A program made the translations under genes and the position numbers. This document shows, piece after piece, positions 46,349 through 54,810 of a stretch of 64,000 bases of DNA (positions within the stretch are counted from its first letter, which is position 1; every line of letters starts with the position of its first letter). Location: NCBI GenBank assembly GCA_050185195.1, contig JBFWZQ010000002.1:248001-312000 (forward strand). Reading direction: 5' to 3'. The notes under the pieces are model-generated. The model saw only the letters and a program-made list of their open reading frames with translations. It ran no database searches and was not told the origin of the DNA. The DNA is from CADEFQ01 sp050185195. Lineage in GTDB: Bacteria; Pseudomonadota; Gammaproteobacteria; Steroidobacterales; Steroidobacteraceae.

Positions 46349-47767
46349 TTACTGCGCGTAGCGGAGAAGGCGTTCGCGCGCGGTCGCGCGCGGCATCGCG
46401 CGCAGCAGCGGCGCGAGTTCGGGGCCGTGGTCGAGCCCGGTGAGCGCGAGGCGCAATGGCTTGAAGAGCGCGGGCCCCTTGCGCCCCGTGGCGCTGCGCA
46501 CCGCCGCGGTGATTGCGGCGAGGTCGTTGCCGCTCGCCGCGGCGGCCTCGGCCGCCGCATCGAAAAACCGGCTGCCGGCATCGCGAACCACCGCTGCACC
46601 GGCTTCGCCCAGTTCCGGCGGGCCGCCGAATACGACCTGCGCCCAGGCGCGCACGTCGGCCGGGAAGGCGACGTTGGGCCGCACGGCCGCAATGAAGGCC
46701 TCACGCCCGGCCGTATCCAGCGGCGTCGCGAGGGCCGCGCCGGCCCAGGTCGCGAAATCCGCCTCCGGCATGGCGTGGACCGCTGCTTTCTGCCAGACGT
46801 CGAGCTGGCGGCGGTCGAAGCGCCCGGGCGCGCGGCCGAGATGGCGCAAATCGAACGCAGCCGCCAGCGCGTCGATGTCGAGGAGGCCCAGCGCCGTACT
46901 CGAATGCCCCAGCCGGAAGAGATGGTTGCACACGGCGATGGGGAGATAACCCGCGTCGCGCAGCTCGGAGAGGGCCGTGGCGCCATGGCGCTTGGACAGC
47001 GGCGCCCCATCGTCACCGACGATGAGCGAGACGTGGCCGTACTCGGGCGCCGGCAGGCCGAGAGCCGAGAGGATGAGGATCTGGCGCGGCGTATTGGCGA
47101 GGTGGTCCGCCCCGCGCAACACGCGCGTCACGCCCATCAGGGCGTCATCGACGGCGTTGCAGAAAAAGAACGCGGCGGTCCGGTCGGCGCGCCGGACGAT
47201 GAAATCACCGATATCGTCGGTTGCGAATCGCTGCGCCCCGTGCACGAAATCCTCGAATTCCACCTGGGTACCGTGCGTGACGCGAAAGCGCAGCGTGGCC
47301 GCGAGCCCGCGCGCCTCACGGTCCCGCCGCTGCGCGGCGGTCAGGTCGCGGCAGGTGCCCGCATAACGCGGGGGCTTGCCGGCTGCGAGCAGGGCCTTGC
47401 GCGACAGCTCGAGTTCGATCGGGGTGCAATAACACGGATAGGCGGCGCCCGTGACGAGCAGGCGCTCCTGGAAGTCCTCGTACAACGCCGTGCGTTCAGA
47501 CTGGCGATACGGGCTCGCCGGTCCGCCCACGTCCGGCCCCTCCTGCCAGTCGAGCCCGAGCCAGCGCAGGTCGTCGACGAGCGCGGCGAGGTAGGCATCG
47601 GTCGACCGCTCCGCGTCGGTATCCTCGATGCGCAGGAGGAACCGCCCGCCGGCCTGCCGGGCGAGCAGGAAATTGAACAACGCCGTGCGCGCGTTGCCGA
47701 GATGGAGTGCGCCCGTGGGGCTGGGCGCGAAGCGGGTGACGACGACGGGCTCGGACATGAACGACAT
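46349..47767 (-). CDS. gltX: Glutamyl-tRNA synthetase
   Basis: 472 residues. HIGH-type motif in RFAPSPTGALHLGNARTALFNFL, RIEDTDAERS, and the KMSKS-type loop PLSKRHGATAL identify a discriminating-type GluRS. Cysteines of the zinc region (YPCYC, then YAGTCRDL) are present. A second in-frame ATG at 47758 (MSEPVVV) is an equally plausible start. It is divergent from the cyclophilin gene with only 25 bases between the starts. Confidence 0.97.
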   Translation of the reverse strand: MSFMSEPVVVTRFAPSPTGALHLGNARTALFNFLLARQAGGRFLLRIEDTDAERSTDAYLAALVDDLRWLGLDWQEGPDVGGPASPYRQSERTALYEDFQERLLVTGAAYPCYCTPIELELSRKALLAAGKPPRYAGTCRDLTAAQRRDREARGLAATLRFRVTHGTQVEFEDFVHGAQRFATDDIGDFIVRRADRTAAFFFCNAVDDALMGVTRVLRGADHLANTPRQILILSALGLPAPEYGHVSLIVGDDGAPLSKRHGATALSELRDAGYLPIAVCNHLFRLGHSSTALGLLDIDALAAAFDLRHLGRAPGRFDRRQLDVWQKAAVHAMPEADFATWAGAALATPLDTAGREAFIAAVRPNVAFPADVRAWAQVVFGGPPELGEAGAAVVRDAGSRFFDAAAEAAAASGNDLAAITAAVRSATGRKGPALFKPLRLALTGLDHGPELAPLLRAMPRATARERLLRYAQ

Positions 47768-47792
47768 CTTAAGGGATTGCTAGAATGGGGGG

Positions 47793-48449
47793 ATGAAGAA
47801 GACCCTCGCGCTCGGCTTCGCCGCCCTCGTCAGTACCTGCCTGCTCGCCTCGGCCAGCGCGGCCGAGTCGACCGACGCACCGCGTGTGCGCGTCTCGACC
47901 ACGCTCGGCGATTTCGTGATCGAGCTGAACCCCGAGCGCGCGCCGCTGACGGTCGCGAACTTCCTCACTTACGTCAAGGAAGGGCATTACACCAACACGC
48001 TCTTTCACCGCGTGATTGCCAACTTCGTCATCCAGGGCGGTGGCGTGACGCCTGACTACTCATTGAAGCCCGCGCATGCGCAGATCCCCAACGAGTCGGG
48101 CAACGGCTTGCAGAACCTGCGTGGCGCCGTCGGCCTCGCGCGCGGGGCGGGCCCGCATTCGGGCGACGCGCAGTTCTTCGTGGATGTCGGCAACAACGCC
48201 GATCTCGACCCCTTGCCGACGCGCTGGGGCTACGCGGTGTTCGGCAGGGTGATCGAGGGCATGGACGTCGTCGATCGCATATCCGTCCAGCCCACCGGCG
48301 CCGTCGCCACGCTGAAATCCGACGCGCCCCTCACGCCGGTCGTCATCAAGAGCGTCTCGCTGGTCGGTGATGCCGCGGCGGCAGCGACGCCCGCGCCGGC
48401 CGTCGTGCTCCCACCCACGGCACCGGCCGAGCCGCCGCCCGGCCAGTGA
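47793..48449 (+). CDS. Periplasmic cyclophilin-type peptidyl-prolyl isomerase
   Basis: 218 residues with a signal peptide (to about ASAA). The cyclophilin domain has FHRVIANFVIQGGGVTPDY, LARGAGPHSGDAQFFVDVGNN and the typical WGYAVFGRVIEGMDVVDRI. The C-terminus has a Pro/Ala tail. PpiA-like: it isomerises prolyl bonds in the periplasm. TAGAAT ends 6 bases before the ATG, separated by six G, which suggests a leaderless or nearly leaderless transcript. It overlaps lpxH by four bases. Confidence 0.93.
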   Translation: MKKTLALGFAALVSTCLLASASAAESTDAPRVRVSTTLGDFVIELNPERAPLTVANFLTYVKEGHYTNTLFHRVIANFVIQGGGVTPDYSLKPAHAQIPNESGNGLQNLRGAVGLARGAGPHSGDAQFFVDVGNNADLDPLPTRWGYAVFGRVIEGMDVVDRISVQPTGAVATLKSDAPLTPVVIKSVSLVGDAAAAATPAPAVVLPPTAPAEPPPGQ

Positions 48450-49168
48450 CCCGCCTCTTCGTCTCGGACCTGCATCTCGATGCGGCGGCGCCCGAGGCGA
48501 TCGATCAGTTCATCGACTTCCTGAAAACCGGGGCGCGCGAGGCGACGGCGCTCTACATCCTCGGCGACCTGTTCGAGTCCTGGGTGGGCGACGACGATGA
48601 CGACCCGGCGCGGGCGCGCGTCTGCGACGCGCTGGGTGAGTACACGACCGGCGGCACGCCGTGTTTCGTCATGCGCGGCAACCGGGACTTCCTGCTCGGC
48701 GAGCATTTCGCGCAGCGCACCGGCTGCCGGCTCATCGCGGACCCGGTCACGACGGAGATCGAGGGGGTGCGCACCCTGCTCGCGCACGGTGACCTCTTCT
48801 GCACCGACGACGTGAAGTACCAGCAACTGCGCCTGATCGTCCGCGATCCCGATTGGCAGCAGCGGTTGCTCGCCCTGTCGCTCGCCGACCGCAAGTTGAT
48901 GGCAAACGAGGCGCGCGCCGGCAGCCGCGCGCACACGAGCCGCGTGCAGCCGAAGATCATGGATGCCAACCAGGCGGCGATCGAACTTGCCGTGCGCGAA
49001 TTCGACGTCGACGTGGTGGTGCACGGCCACACGCATCGCCCGGGCGTGCACGACTTCGCCGTGGAGGGGCGTGCCCGCACGCGCATCGTGCTCGGTGCCT
49101 GGTATGAACACGGCAGCGTCCTCGAATGGGATGCTGCCGGCCGGCGCCTGCGGACGCTCCCTAGATAG
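48446..49168 (+). CDS. lpxH: UDP-2,3-diacylglucosamine hydrolase
   Basis: 240 residues from GTG overlapping the upstream stop. Calcineurin-like metallophosphoesterase motifs: FVSDLHLD, YILGDLFESWVGDDD, FVMRGNRDFLLG, LAHGDLFCTDD and VVHGHTHRPGVH. It hydrolyses UDP-2,3-diacylglucosamine to lipid X in lipid A synthesis, at the inner membrane. The 3' end overlaps the convergent miaE by eight bases. Confidence 0.96.
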   Translation: MTRLFVSDLHLDAAAPEAIDQFIDFLKTGAREATALYILGDLFESWVGDDDDDPARARVCDALGEYTTGGTPCFVMRGNRDFLLGEHFAQRTGCRLIADPVTTEIEGVRTLLAHGDLFCTDDVKYQQLRLIVRDPDWQQRLLALSLADRKLMANEARAGSRAHTSRVQPKIMDANQAAIELAVREFDVDVVVHGHTHRPGVHDFAVEGRARTRIVLGAWYEHGSVLEWDAAGRRLRTLPR

Positions 49169-49772
49169 ACGGCACCACGCCCGAGTGGAAGCGCAGCACC
49201 GTGTCCGGCGAGGTTGCGAGTTCCGCCTCCACTTCGGCGAGCTGGCGCAGCCGGCGTTGCCAGTCGACCTCGCCCGCGCTCGCCCGCGCATGCGCCAGGT
49301 AGAGTTCGTGATGGCGCGCCTCGGCGCGCTCGAGGTCGGCATAGAAGGCCCCGAGCGGTTCCGGCAGGCGCGGCGCGAGCAGGCGAAAGCGCTCGCAGGA
49401 GCGCGCCTCGATCAGCGCACCCATCAGCATCAGGTCGAGTTTGCGGCGCGGCTCGGCACTGGCTGCATGGCGGCGCAGTCCCGAGGCGTAGCGCCCCGGC
49501 TGCTGCCGCTCGAAGGGCACCCCGAGCCGCTGCATCATGCGCACGACCTGCTCGTAATGACGCAGTTCTTCCCGCGCAAGGCGCGCGAGCGAAACGCCGA
49601 GTGCGATGTCCTCCGGGTAGGCAAAGATCAGCGCAAGCGCGGTCGACGCCGCTTTCTTCTCGCAGTTGGCGTGGTCGGTCAGCAGCGGCTGCCAATGCGC
49701 TGCGGCCGCGTCCACCCAGTCGGCAGGGGTCGGTGCAGCCAGTATCGTCGCGGGCATGTCGGGGTCCGTCAT
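49161..49772 (-). CDS. miaE: tRNA-(ms2io6A)-hydroxylase
   Basis: 203 residues. A ferritin-like diiron helical bundle is indicated by CEKKAASTALALIFAYPED, LARLAREELRHYEQV (EExxH), LMGALIEARSCERF and LERAEARHHELYLAHA (ExxxHxE-like). MiaE hydroxylates the isopentenyl group on A37 of certain tRNAs using O2. It overlaps the kinase gene upstream by four bases and lpxH by eight at the convergent end, so it is very tightly packed. Confidence 0.93.
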   Translation of the reverse strand: MTDPDMPATILAAPTPADWVDAAAAHWQPLLTDHANCEKKAASTALALIFAYPEDIALGVSLARLAREELRHYEQVVRMMQRLGVPFERQQPGRYASGLRRHAASAEPRRKLDLMLMGALIEARSCERFRLLAPRLPEPLGAFYADLERAEARHHELYLAHARASAGEVDWQRRLRQLAEVEAELATSPDTVLRFHSGVVPSI

Positions 49773-51013
49773 GGCGGAACCAGTTCCTCGAGCGCCATTT
49801 CGAGGATGGCAGCGGCCTCGCTTGCGCTCGCGAAGCGCCCCTGAGGCTCCTTCGCCATGAGGCGATCGACGATCGGCTGCGCCCGCGCGAACTCCTTCGG
49901 CAGGCGCGGCAGCGGCGCCTTGGCGTGCAGGTAGATGATCGCCATCGGGTTGTCGGCGTCGTAGGGTTTCGTGCGGGCCAGCATCTCGTAGAACATGACG
50001 CCCAGGCTGTAGAGGTCGCTGCGCTCGTCTGCCGGCTGGCCGTGGCCCTGCTCTGGGCTCATGTAGTGCGGCGTGCCGAAGATCATGCCCGTGTCGGTGA
50101 TCTCGAACGCGAGGGCTTCGTGTTTGGCGAGCCCGAAATCGATCAGCGCAAGGCTGCCGTCGTCGCGCACCATGACATTGCCCGGCTTCAGGTCGCGGTG
50201 GCGCACACCCGCCTCGTGCACCGCCGCGAGCGCGTGGGCGATCTCGAGCGCGTAGCCGAGGGCGGCGCGCAGCGTGAGGGGCGAACGCATGCGCCGGCGC
50301 AGGTCGCCGCCCGCGAAATACTCCATCACGATGAAGGCGAAATCGTCCATCACGCCGAGGTCATGGATGCGCACGACATTCGGGTGCCGCAGCCGCCGCA
50401 CGATTTCGTACTCCTGCAGGAAGCGGTCGAAAGACTGGTCGACGCCGTTGCCCTTGCGCACGGCGCGGGTGACTTTCAGCACCACGAGTTCACCGGCCTC
50501 CTCGCTTTCGGCGAGGTAGAGATCGGACACGGAGCCACGCGCAAGTTCCCTGATGCGGCGGTAGCCGCGCAGGCGCGCCGCGCCGAATTGCTGTGCCTCG
50601 ATGCCCTCCGGCGTGCCGCGCCAGGCGGCGAGCGCGTCGAGGTGCGCGGCGGCGGCGCGTTCCAGCGCGTCGAGCAGCCGGGTATTGTCGATCGCGTCAC
50701 GCCCCAGGGTCTCGAGGGCACCTGCCTCGATCGCCCGCTCGCGCGTGGGCAACGCGTCGTCGGGAGCGAGGAAAATGATCGGCGCGAAACCGGGGCGCGA
50801 GGCAAGCTCCTCGAGCCAGGCAAAGCCCGTGCCCGGCGGCGAGGCATGATCGAGCAGCACGGCGTCGAATCCCTGCGCCAGGAATTCCGGCGCGGGCCGG
50901 CCCCGGCGCACCGGGTTGTAGGTCACCACGTCGGCCGCAGGCCAGCGACAGGTCACGTGGTGGCGGATGAGCGCCCGGTAGCGCGGATCGTGGTCGATCA
51001 GTAGCAGGCGCAT
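49769..51013 (-). CDS. Receiver-domain/Ser-Thr protein kinase fusion
   Basis: 414 residues. The N-terminal 1-115 resembles a response-regulator receiver: LLIDHD (D7, D9) and phospho-acceptor D55 in AVLLDHASPPGTGF. The usual Thr/Ser is Ala (A83) and the Lys position reads Arg (R105), so it is degenerate. Residues 150-410 form a Hanks-type kinase: K180 in VVLKV, HRDLKPGNVM (272-281), DFG (292-294), FGTPHYMSPEQ. No membrane helix or sensor domain is present, so it is cytoplasmic. The stop overlaps the miaE start (ATGA). The partner and substrate are unknown; phospho-relay input to a Ser/Thr kinase is one hypothesis. Confidence 0.9.
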   Translation of the reverse strand: MRLLLIDHDPRYRALIRHHVTCRWPAADVVTYNPVRRGRPAPEFLAQGFDAVLLDHASPPGTGFAWLEELASRPGFAPIIFLAPDDALPTRERAIEAGALETLGRDAIDNTRLLDALERAAAAHLDALAAWRGTPEGIEAQQFGAARLRGYRRIRELARGSVSDLYLAESEEAGELVVLKVTRAVRKGNGVDQSFDRFLQEYEIVRRLRHPNVVRIHDLGVMDDFAFIVMEYFAGGDLRRRMRSPLTLRAALGYALEIAHALAAVHEAGVRHRDLKPGNVMVRDDGSLALIDFGLAKHEALAFEITDTGMIFGTPHYMSPEQGHGQPADERSDLYSLGVMFYEMLARTKPYDADNPMAIIYLHAKAPLPRLPKEFARAQPIVDRLMAKEPQGRFASASEAAAILEMALEELVPP

Positions 51014-51021
51014 CGTTTCGA

Positions 51022-52197
51022 TTAGACCACGCGCGCAAGCCCGATGACGAGATCGCCGACATTGGTGCCCGTCGCGCCCGTGTGAACGAGATCACCCGCC
51101 GCTTCGAGTGCGGCGCCGGCATCGGCCCGCGCGAGGCAGTCGTCTCCGTCGAGCCCTGCATCGGCGATGCGCGCCCAGGTCCCACCGTCCACCACGGCGC
51201 CGGCGTCGCCAGTGGGGCCGTCGATGCCGTCCGTGCCCGCCGCGAGCAGCATGCAGCCGGTGCCTCGCAGGGCGCGCGCCGCGGCGAGCGCAAGATGCTG
51301 GTTGCGTCCGCCACGCCCCGGTTCGCCCGGCAGGCGCACGGTCGATTCGCCGCCCTGGACCCACACGTCCACGCCTCGCGTGGCGAGCGCTGCCGCAAAA
51401 TGCGCGCCGAGCGCTGCGGCATCTCCCGAAAACCGCTCTGGCCCGACGCCTGCGCTGAAACCAGCGCGCCCGGCCGCCGCGCGCACGGCCTCCACGGCAT
51501 CGTCGATACTCGCGACCACGCGTCGCTGGACCCGATCGCCGTGCGCCGGTCCTGCGAGCCCGGACCCGATTACCGCCGGATCGTCCCGCGGGACGTCGGA
51601 AATGAACAACGCGATGGCCTCCCTGCCACCGAGTCGCCCGATCAGCGCACCCCCCTTGATGAGCGACAGCTCGCGTCGCCGTGCGTTGGCCGCCTCGATG
51701 GCCACGCCGTCCGCGAGCAAGGCGCGGTTGAGCCTGGCCAGGTCCTCGGGCGTGACCCCGGGCCGCAGCACTTCCACGAGACTCGATGCACCACCCGAAA
51801 TGAGGAACAGCGGCAATTCGTCGGCCGCCAGCGCCTCGACGGCCGCGAGCAGGCGCGCGCCGGCGGCAAGGCTGCGTCCATCCGGCACCGGGTGGGCCGA
51901 TTCGACCAGCGAGACGGTACCGCAGGCCTGCAGCCCGGCATCCGCGTAGCGTGGGCCCGTCACGACCAGCGCACGCGCGATGCGAGTGCCGAGCGCATCC
52001 CGCGCGCCGAGCGTCATCTGCACGGCAGCCTTGCCCACCGCGAAGACGGCGACGCCGCGACGGGCTCGTATCAGCGTGGACAACCCGGGATCCGCCAGTG
52101 CGGCGCGAACGCGGGAGCGCCCGTCGACGGCGCGCAGTGCGAGCGACAGCCAGTCGAGCAGCCGCGCGCGTGCGCGCGACGGCTCGCAGTCTTTCAT
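51022..52197 (-). CDS. Glycerate 2-kinase (DUF4147/MOFRL type)
   Basis: 391 residues. The N-terminal domain has FAVGKAAVQMTLGA, SAHPVPDGRSLAAG and FLISGGASSLVEVLRPGVT. The C-terminal MOFRL domain has VWVQGGESTVRLPG, GRGGRNQHLALAAA and LLAAGTDGIDGPTGDAGAVVD. This is the type II glycerate kinase (GckA/TtuD) of the serine-cycle and tartrate/glyoxylate pathways, making 2-phosphoglycerate. It overlaps purF by four bases at its start, an unusual partner. Confidence 0.92.
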   Translation of the reverse strand: MKDCEPSRARARLLDWLSLALRAVDGRSRVRAALADPGLSTLIRARRGVAVFAVGKAAVQMTLGARDALGTRIARALVVTGPRYADAGLQACGTVSLVESAHPVPDGRSLAAGARLLAAVEALAADELPLFLISGGASSLVEVLRPGVTPEDLARLNRALLADGVAIEAANARRRELSLIKGGALIGRLGGREAIALFISDVPRDDPAVIGSGLAGPAHGDRVQRRVVASIDDAVEAVRAAAGRAGFSAGVGPERFSGDAAALGAHFAAALATRGVDVWVQGGESTVRLPGEPGRGGRNQHLALAAARALRGTGCMLLAAGTDGIDGPTGDAGAVVDGGTWARIADAGLDGDDCLARADAGAALEAAGDLVHTGATGTNVGDLVIGLARVV

Positions 52198-53705
52198 CCG
52201 CCCCGCACGACTTTGAGGCCCGAACGATCGCCGTTCCTGCGATGGGCCTTCGCGGCGTCGGAACGCTCGAGGCGCAGCCGCTCGAGGTATTCCGGCGTCA
52301 CGTCGCCGGTGACGTACTCGCCGGAAAAACAGGAAGTATCGAACTCGGTGATCTTCGCATTGTCGTGCTGGCAGGCCTGCACGAGGTCCTCCAGCGTCTG
52401 GTAGACGAGCCAGTCGGCACCGATCGCCTGCGCGACCTGCTCGACGCTGCGGCCGCTCGCGACGAGTTCACTGGCCGCCGGCATGTCGATGCCGTAGACG
52501 TTCGGAAAGCGCACCGGCGGCGCCGCCGAGGCGAAATACACCTTGCGCGCGCCCGCCTCGCGCGCGAGTTCGATGATCTGCGCCGAGGTCGTGCCGCGCA
52601 CGATCGAATCGTCGACGAGCAGCACCACCTTGCCGCGAAATTCGAAGTCGATCGCATTGAGCTTGCGGCGCACCGACTTCTCGCGTTGCTCCTGCCCCGG
52701 CATGATGAAGGTGCGGCCGATGTAGCGATTCTTGTTGAAACCCTCGCGATACTTGATCCCGAGGATCTGCGCGACCTGCATCGCCGCGGTGCGCGACGTG
52801 TCCGGGATCGGGATCACGACCTCGATGTCGTGGTCCGGGCGTTCGCGGCGAATGCGTTCGGCGAGCTTCTCGCCCATGCGCATGCGCGCGCGATAGACCG
52901 ACACGTTGTCGATGATCGAATCGGGGCGCGCGAAATACACGTACTCGAAGATGCAGGGCGTGTGGTGCACGGCAGCGACGAGCTGCTGCGCATGCAGCCG
53001 CCCCTGCTCGTCGATGAACACGGCCTCACCCGGGCCGATGTCGCGCACGAAACGAAAGCCGAGGCCGGTCAGCGCCACGCTTTCCGATGCCAGCATCCAC
53101 TCGGCACCTTTCGGGCTGTCCCGTGTGCCGAGCACCAGCGGGCGGATGCCGTTCGGGTCGCGAAAGCCGACGATGCCGTGGCCGATGACCAGCGCGATCG
53201 CGGCGTAACCGCCCCGGCAGCGGCGATAGACCGCACTGAGCGCCGCGAAGATGTCCGCGGGCGCGACGCGCAGCGTGCCGACACGCTGCAGTTCGGAGGC
53301 AAAGACGTTGAGCAGGACCTCGGAGTCCGACGAGGTATTGAGATGGCGGCGGTCTTCGCGCGCCAGCACCTCGGCAAGCTCCGCGGCGTTCGTCAGGTTG
53401 CCGTTGTGGCCGAGGCAGATGCCATAGGGCGCATTGACATAGAAAGGCTGCGCCTCGGCGGCTCCCTCGCACCCCGCGGTCGGATAGCGCACGTGCGCGA
53501 TGCCGACGTTGCCGCGCAGTTCGAGCATGTGGTGCTGCTGGAAGACGTCGCGCACGAGGCCGCCGCCCTTCCTGACGCACAGCTCCCCTTCGCTCGACGT
53601 GACGATGCCCGCGGCATCCTGGCCGCGATGCTGCAGGATCGTGAGGGCGTCGTAGAGCCGCTGGTTGACGGGACCGGTGCCGACGATGCCGACGATGCCG
53701 CACAT
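52194..53705 (-). CDS. purF: Amidophosphoribosyltransferase
   Basis: 503 residues. The N-terminal nucleophile C2 (MCGIVGIVG) and glutaminase motifs (LQHRGQDAAGI, VRYPTAG, GHNGNLTNA) precede the phosphoribosyltransferase domain with the PRPP loop VVLLVDDSIVRGTTS. It catalyses the first step of purine synthesis. A GGAGAG ribosome-binding sequence precedes the ATG, three bases after cvpA ends. The C-terminal SGEYVTGDVTPEYLERL is as in proteobacterial PurF. Confidence 0.98.
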   Translation of the reverse strand: MCGIVGIVGTGPVNQRLYDALTILQHRGQDAAGIVTSSEGELCVRKGGGLVRDVFQQHHMLELRGNVGIAHVRYPTAGCEGAAEAQPFYVNAPYGICLGHNGNLTNAAELAEVLAREDRRHLNTSSDSEVLLNVFASELQRVGTLRVAPADIFAALSAVYRRCRGGYAAIALVIGHGIVGFRDPNGIRPLVLGTRDSPKGAEWMLASESVALTGLGFRFVRDIGPGEAVFIDEQGRLHAQQLVAAVHHTPCIFEYVYFARPDSIIDNVSVYRARMRMGEKLAERIRRERPDHDIEVVIPIPDTSRTAAMQVAQILGIKYREGFNKNRYIGRTFIMPGQEQREKSVRRKLNAIDFEFRGKVVLLVDDSIVRGTTSAQIIELAREAGARKVYFASAAPPVRFPNVYGIDMPAASELVASGRSVEQVAQAIGADWLVYQTLEDLVQACQHDNAKITEFDTSCFSGEYVTGDVTPEYLERLRLERSDAAKAHRRNGDRSGLKVVRGG

Positions 53706-53708
53706 GCG

Positions 53709-54197
53709 CTATCTCTCCAGGACTTCGAGCGGATGGTCGCCGACGATGGAACGCAGGCCGCTCGCGGTGCCCTCGGCATACACCCTGAGCTTCGCGCCCT
53801 GCCACCAGGCGTCGCGGTCGATTTCGAGCGTCTGGCCGAGGATCACCAGCGCACCGACGACCACCGCGCCGCGCAACAGGCCGAATACGAAACCGCACAG
53901 GCGGTCGACGCTCATGACGAGCGAGAGGCGCGTGAAATAGCCCACGAGCCATGCAACGAGCGATCCGGCGAGGAGCACGACGAAAAAAATCATTGCGCGC
54001 GCCGCCCAGGGCCGCACGGCAGGGGACTCGAGCAGGCCACCGAGACGCGGCTCGAGTTCCGGCCCGTATTGCCACGCGAACCACAGCGCTGCCACCCAGG
54101 TCACGAGGGCGATCGCCTCGCGTACGAGCCCACGAACGAGGCCGACGATCGCCGAGACAGCCACTATCCCGATCAGAACGTAGTCTGTTGGCGTCAT
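53709..54197 (-). CDS. cvpA: CvpA-family inner-membrane protein
   Basis: 162 residues with four hydrophobic segments (about 3-22, 28-45, 65-86, 98-122). The start TPTDYVLIGIVAVSAIVGLVRGLVREAIALVTWV is the CvpA signature. It is needed for colicin V production in E. coli and for bile/envelope stress tolerance in other species; the mechanism is unclear. The usual gene order dedD-cvpA-purF supports it. TACAAT lies 10 bases before the ATG. Confidence 0.95.
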   Translation of the reverse strand: MTPTDYVLIGIVAVSAIVGLVRGLVREAIALVTWVAALWFAWQYGPELEPRLGGLLESPAVRPWAARAMIFFVVLLAGSLVAWLVGYFTRLSLVMSVDRLCGFVFGLLRGAVVVGALVILGQTLEIDRDAWWQGAKLRVYAEGTASGLRSIVGDHPLEVLER

Positions 54198-54245
54198 GTT
54201 CCGTTCAATTGTACTAGATGGGATCGAAGGGGCGCGAAACCGCCG

Positions 54246-54803
54246 TCACGGAAGGCTCACGATCTTCCCTTTCTGCCCGGCCGCCGCCAGTTGCCCGGCC
54301 AGCCGCTCGGCTGCTGCCTGGTCGGCCACGGGGCCGACGCGGACGCGATAGAGCTTCCTTGCGCCGTCCGTCGGCGAAATGAAGGCCGCATGGCCCGCCA
54401 TGCGCAGTTTCGCGACGAGACCGTCGGCATTGGCGCGACTTGCGAAGCTGCCTATCTGGACGGCGAAGCCCGCGGCTGGCGGGGCGTCGGGCTCGGCCGC
54501 GGGCTCGGCCGCAGGCGCCGCCTGTGACTCGGCGACGGCGGGTGGCGGGGTGGGCGCCGGCGCCGGTTCGGGTTCGGGTGCGGGTACGGGTACGGGTGCG
54601 GGTGCCAGGGTCATGGGCGGCTGCGCGCCCGCGGGTGCCGTCAGGTCGATGGTGTAGGACCGCATCGGCGGCCCCTCTCCCGCAGCCGGCGCCGCAGGCG
54701 CAACGGACCGCGGTGGACCGGAAAGCAGCGCGGGCACCACGAGCACGAGGAAGACAACGAGGATCACGGCGCCGGTGAGCCGCTCTTTGAACTGTTTGTT
54801 CAC
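54246..54803 (-). CDS. dedD: DedD-like SPOR-domain cell-division protein
   Basis: 185 residues from a GTG at 54803. A short cytoplasmic start (NKQFKERLTG), one membrane helix (AVILVVFLVLVVPALL), a long Pro/Ala/Glu linker (about 60-105) and a C-terminal SPOR domain (FAVQIGSFASRANADGLVAKLRMAG ... LYRVRVGPVADQAAAERLA) that binds denuded septal glycan. Layout and position between folC and cvpA match DedD. Confidence 0.93.
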   Translation of the reverse strand: MNKQFKERLTGAVILVVFLVLVVPALLSGPPRSVAPAAPAAGEGPPMRSYTIDLTAPAGAQPPMTLAPAPVPVPAPEPEPAPAPTPPPAVAESQAAPAAEPAAEPDAPPAAGFAVQIGSFASRANADGLVAKLRMAGHAAFISPTDGARKLYRVRVGPVADQAAAERLAGQLAAAGQKGKIVSLP

Positions 54804-54810
54804 GCCGATT

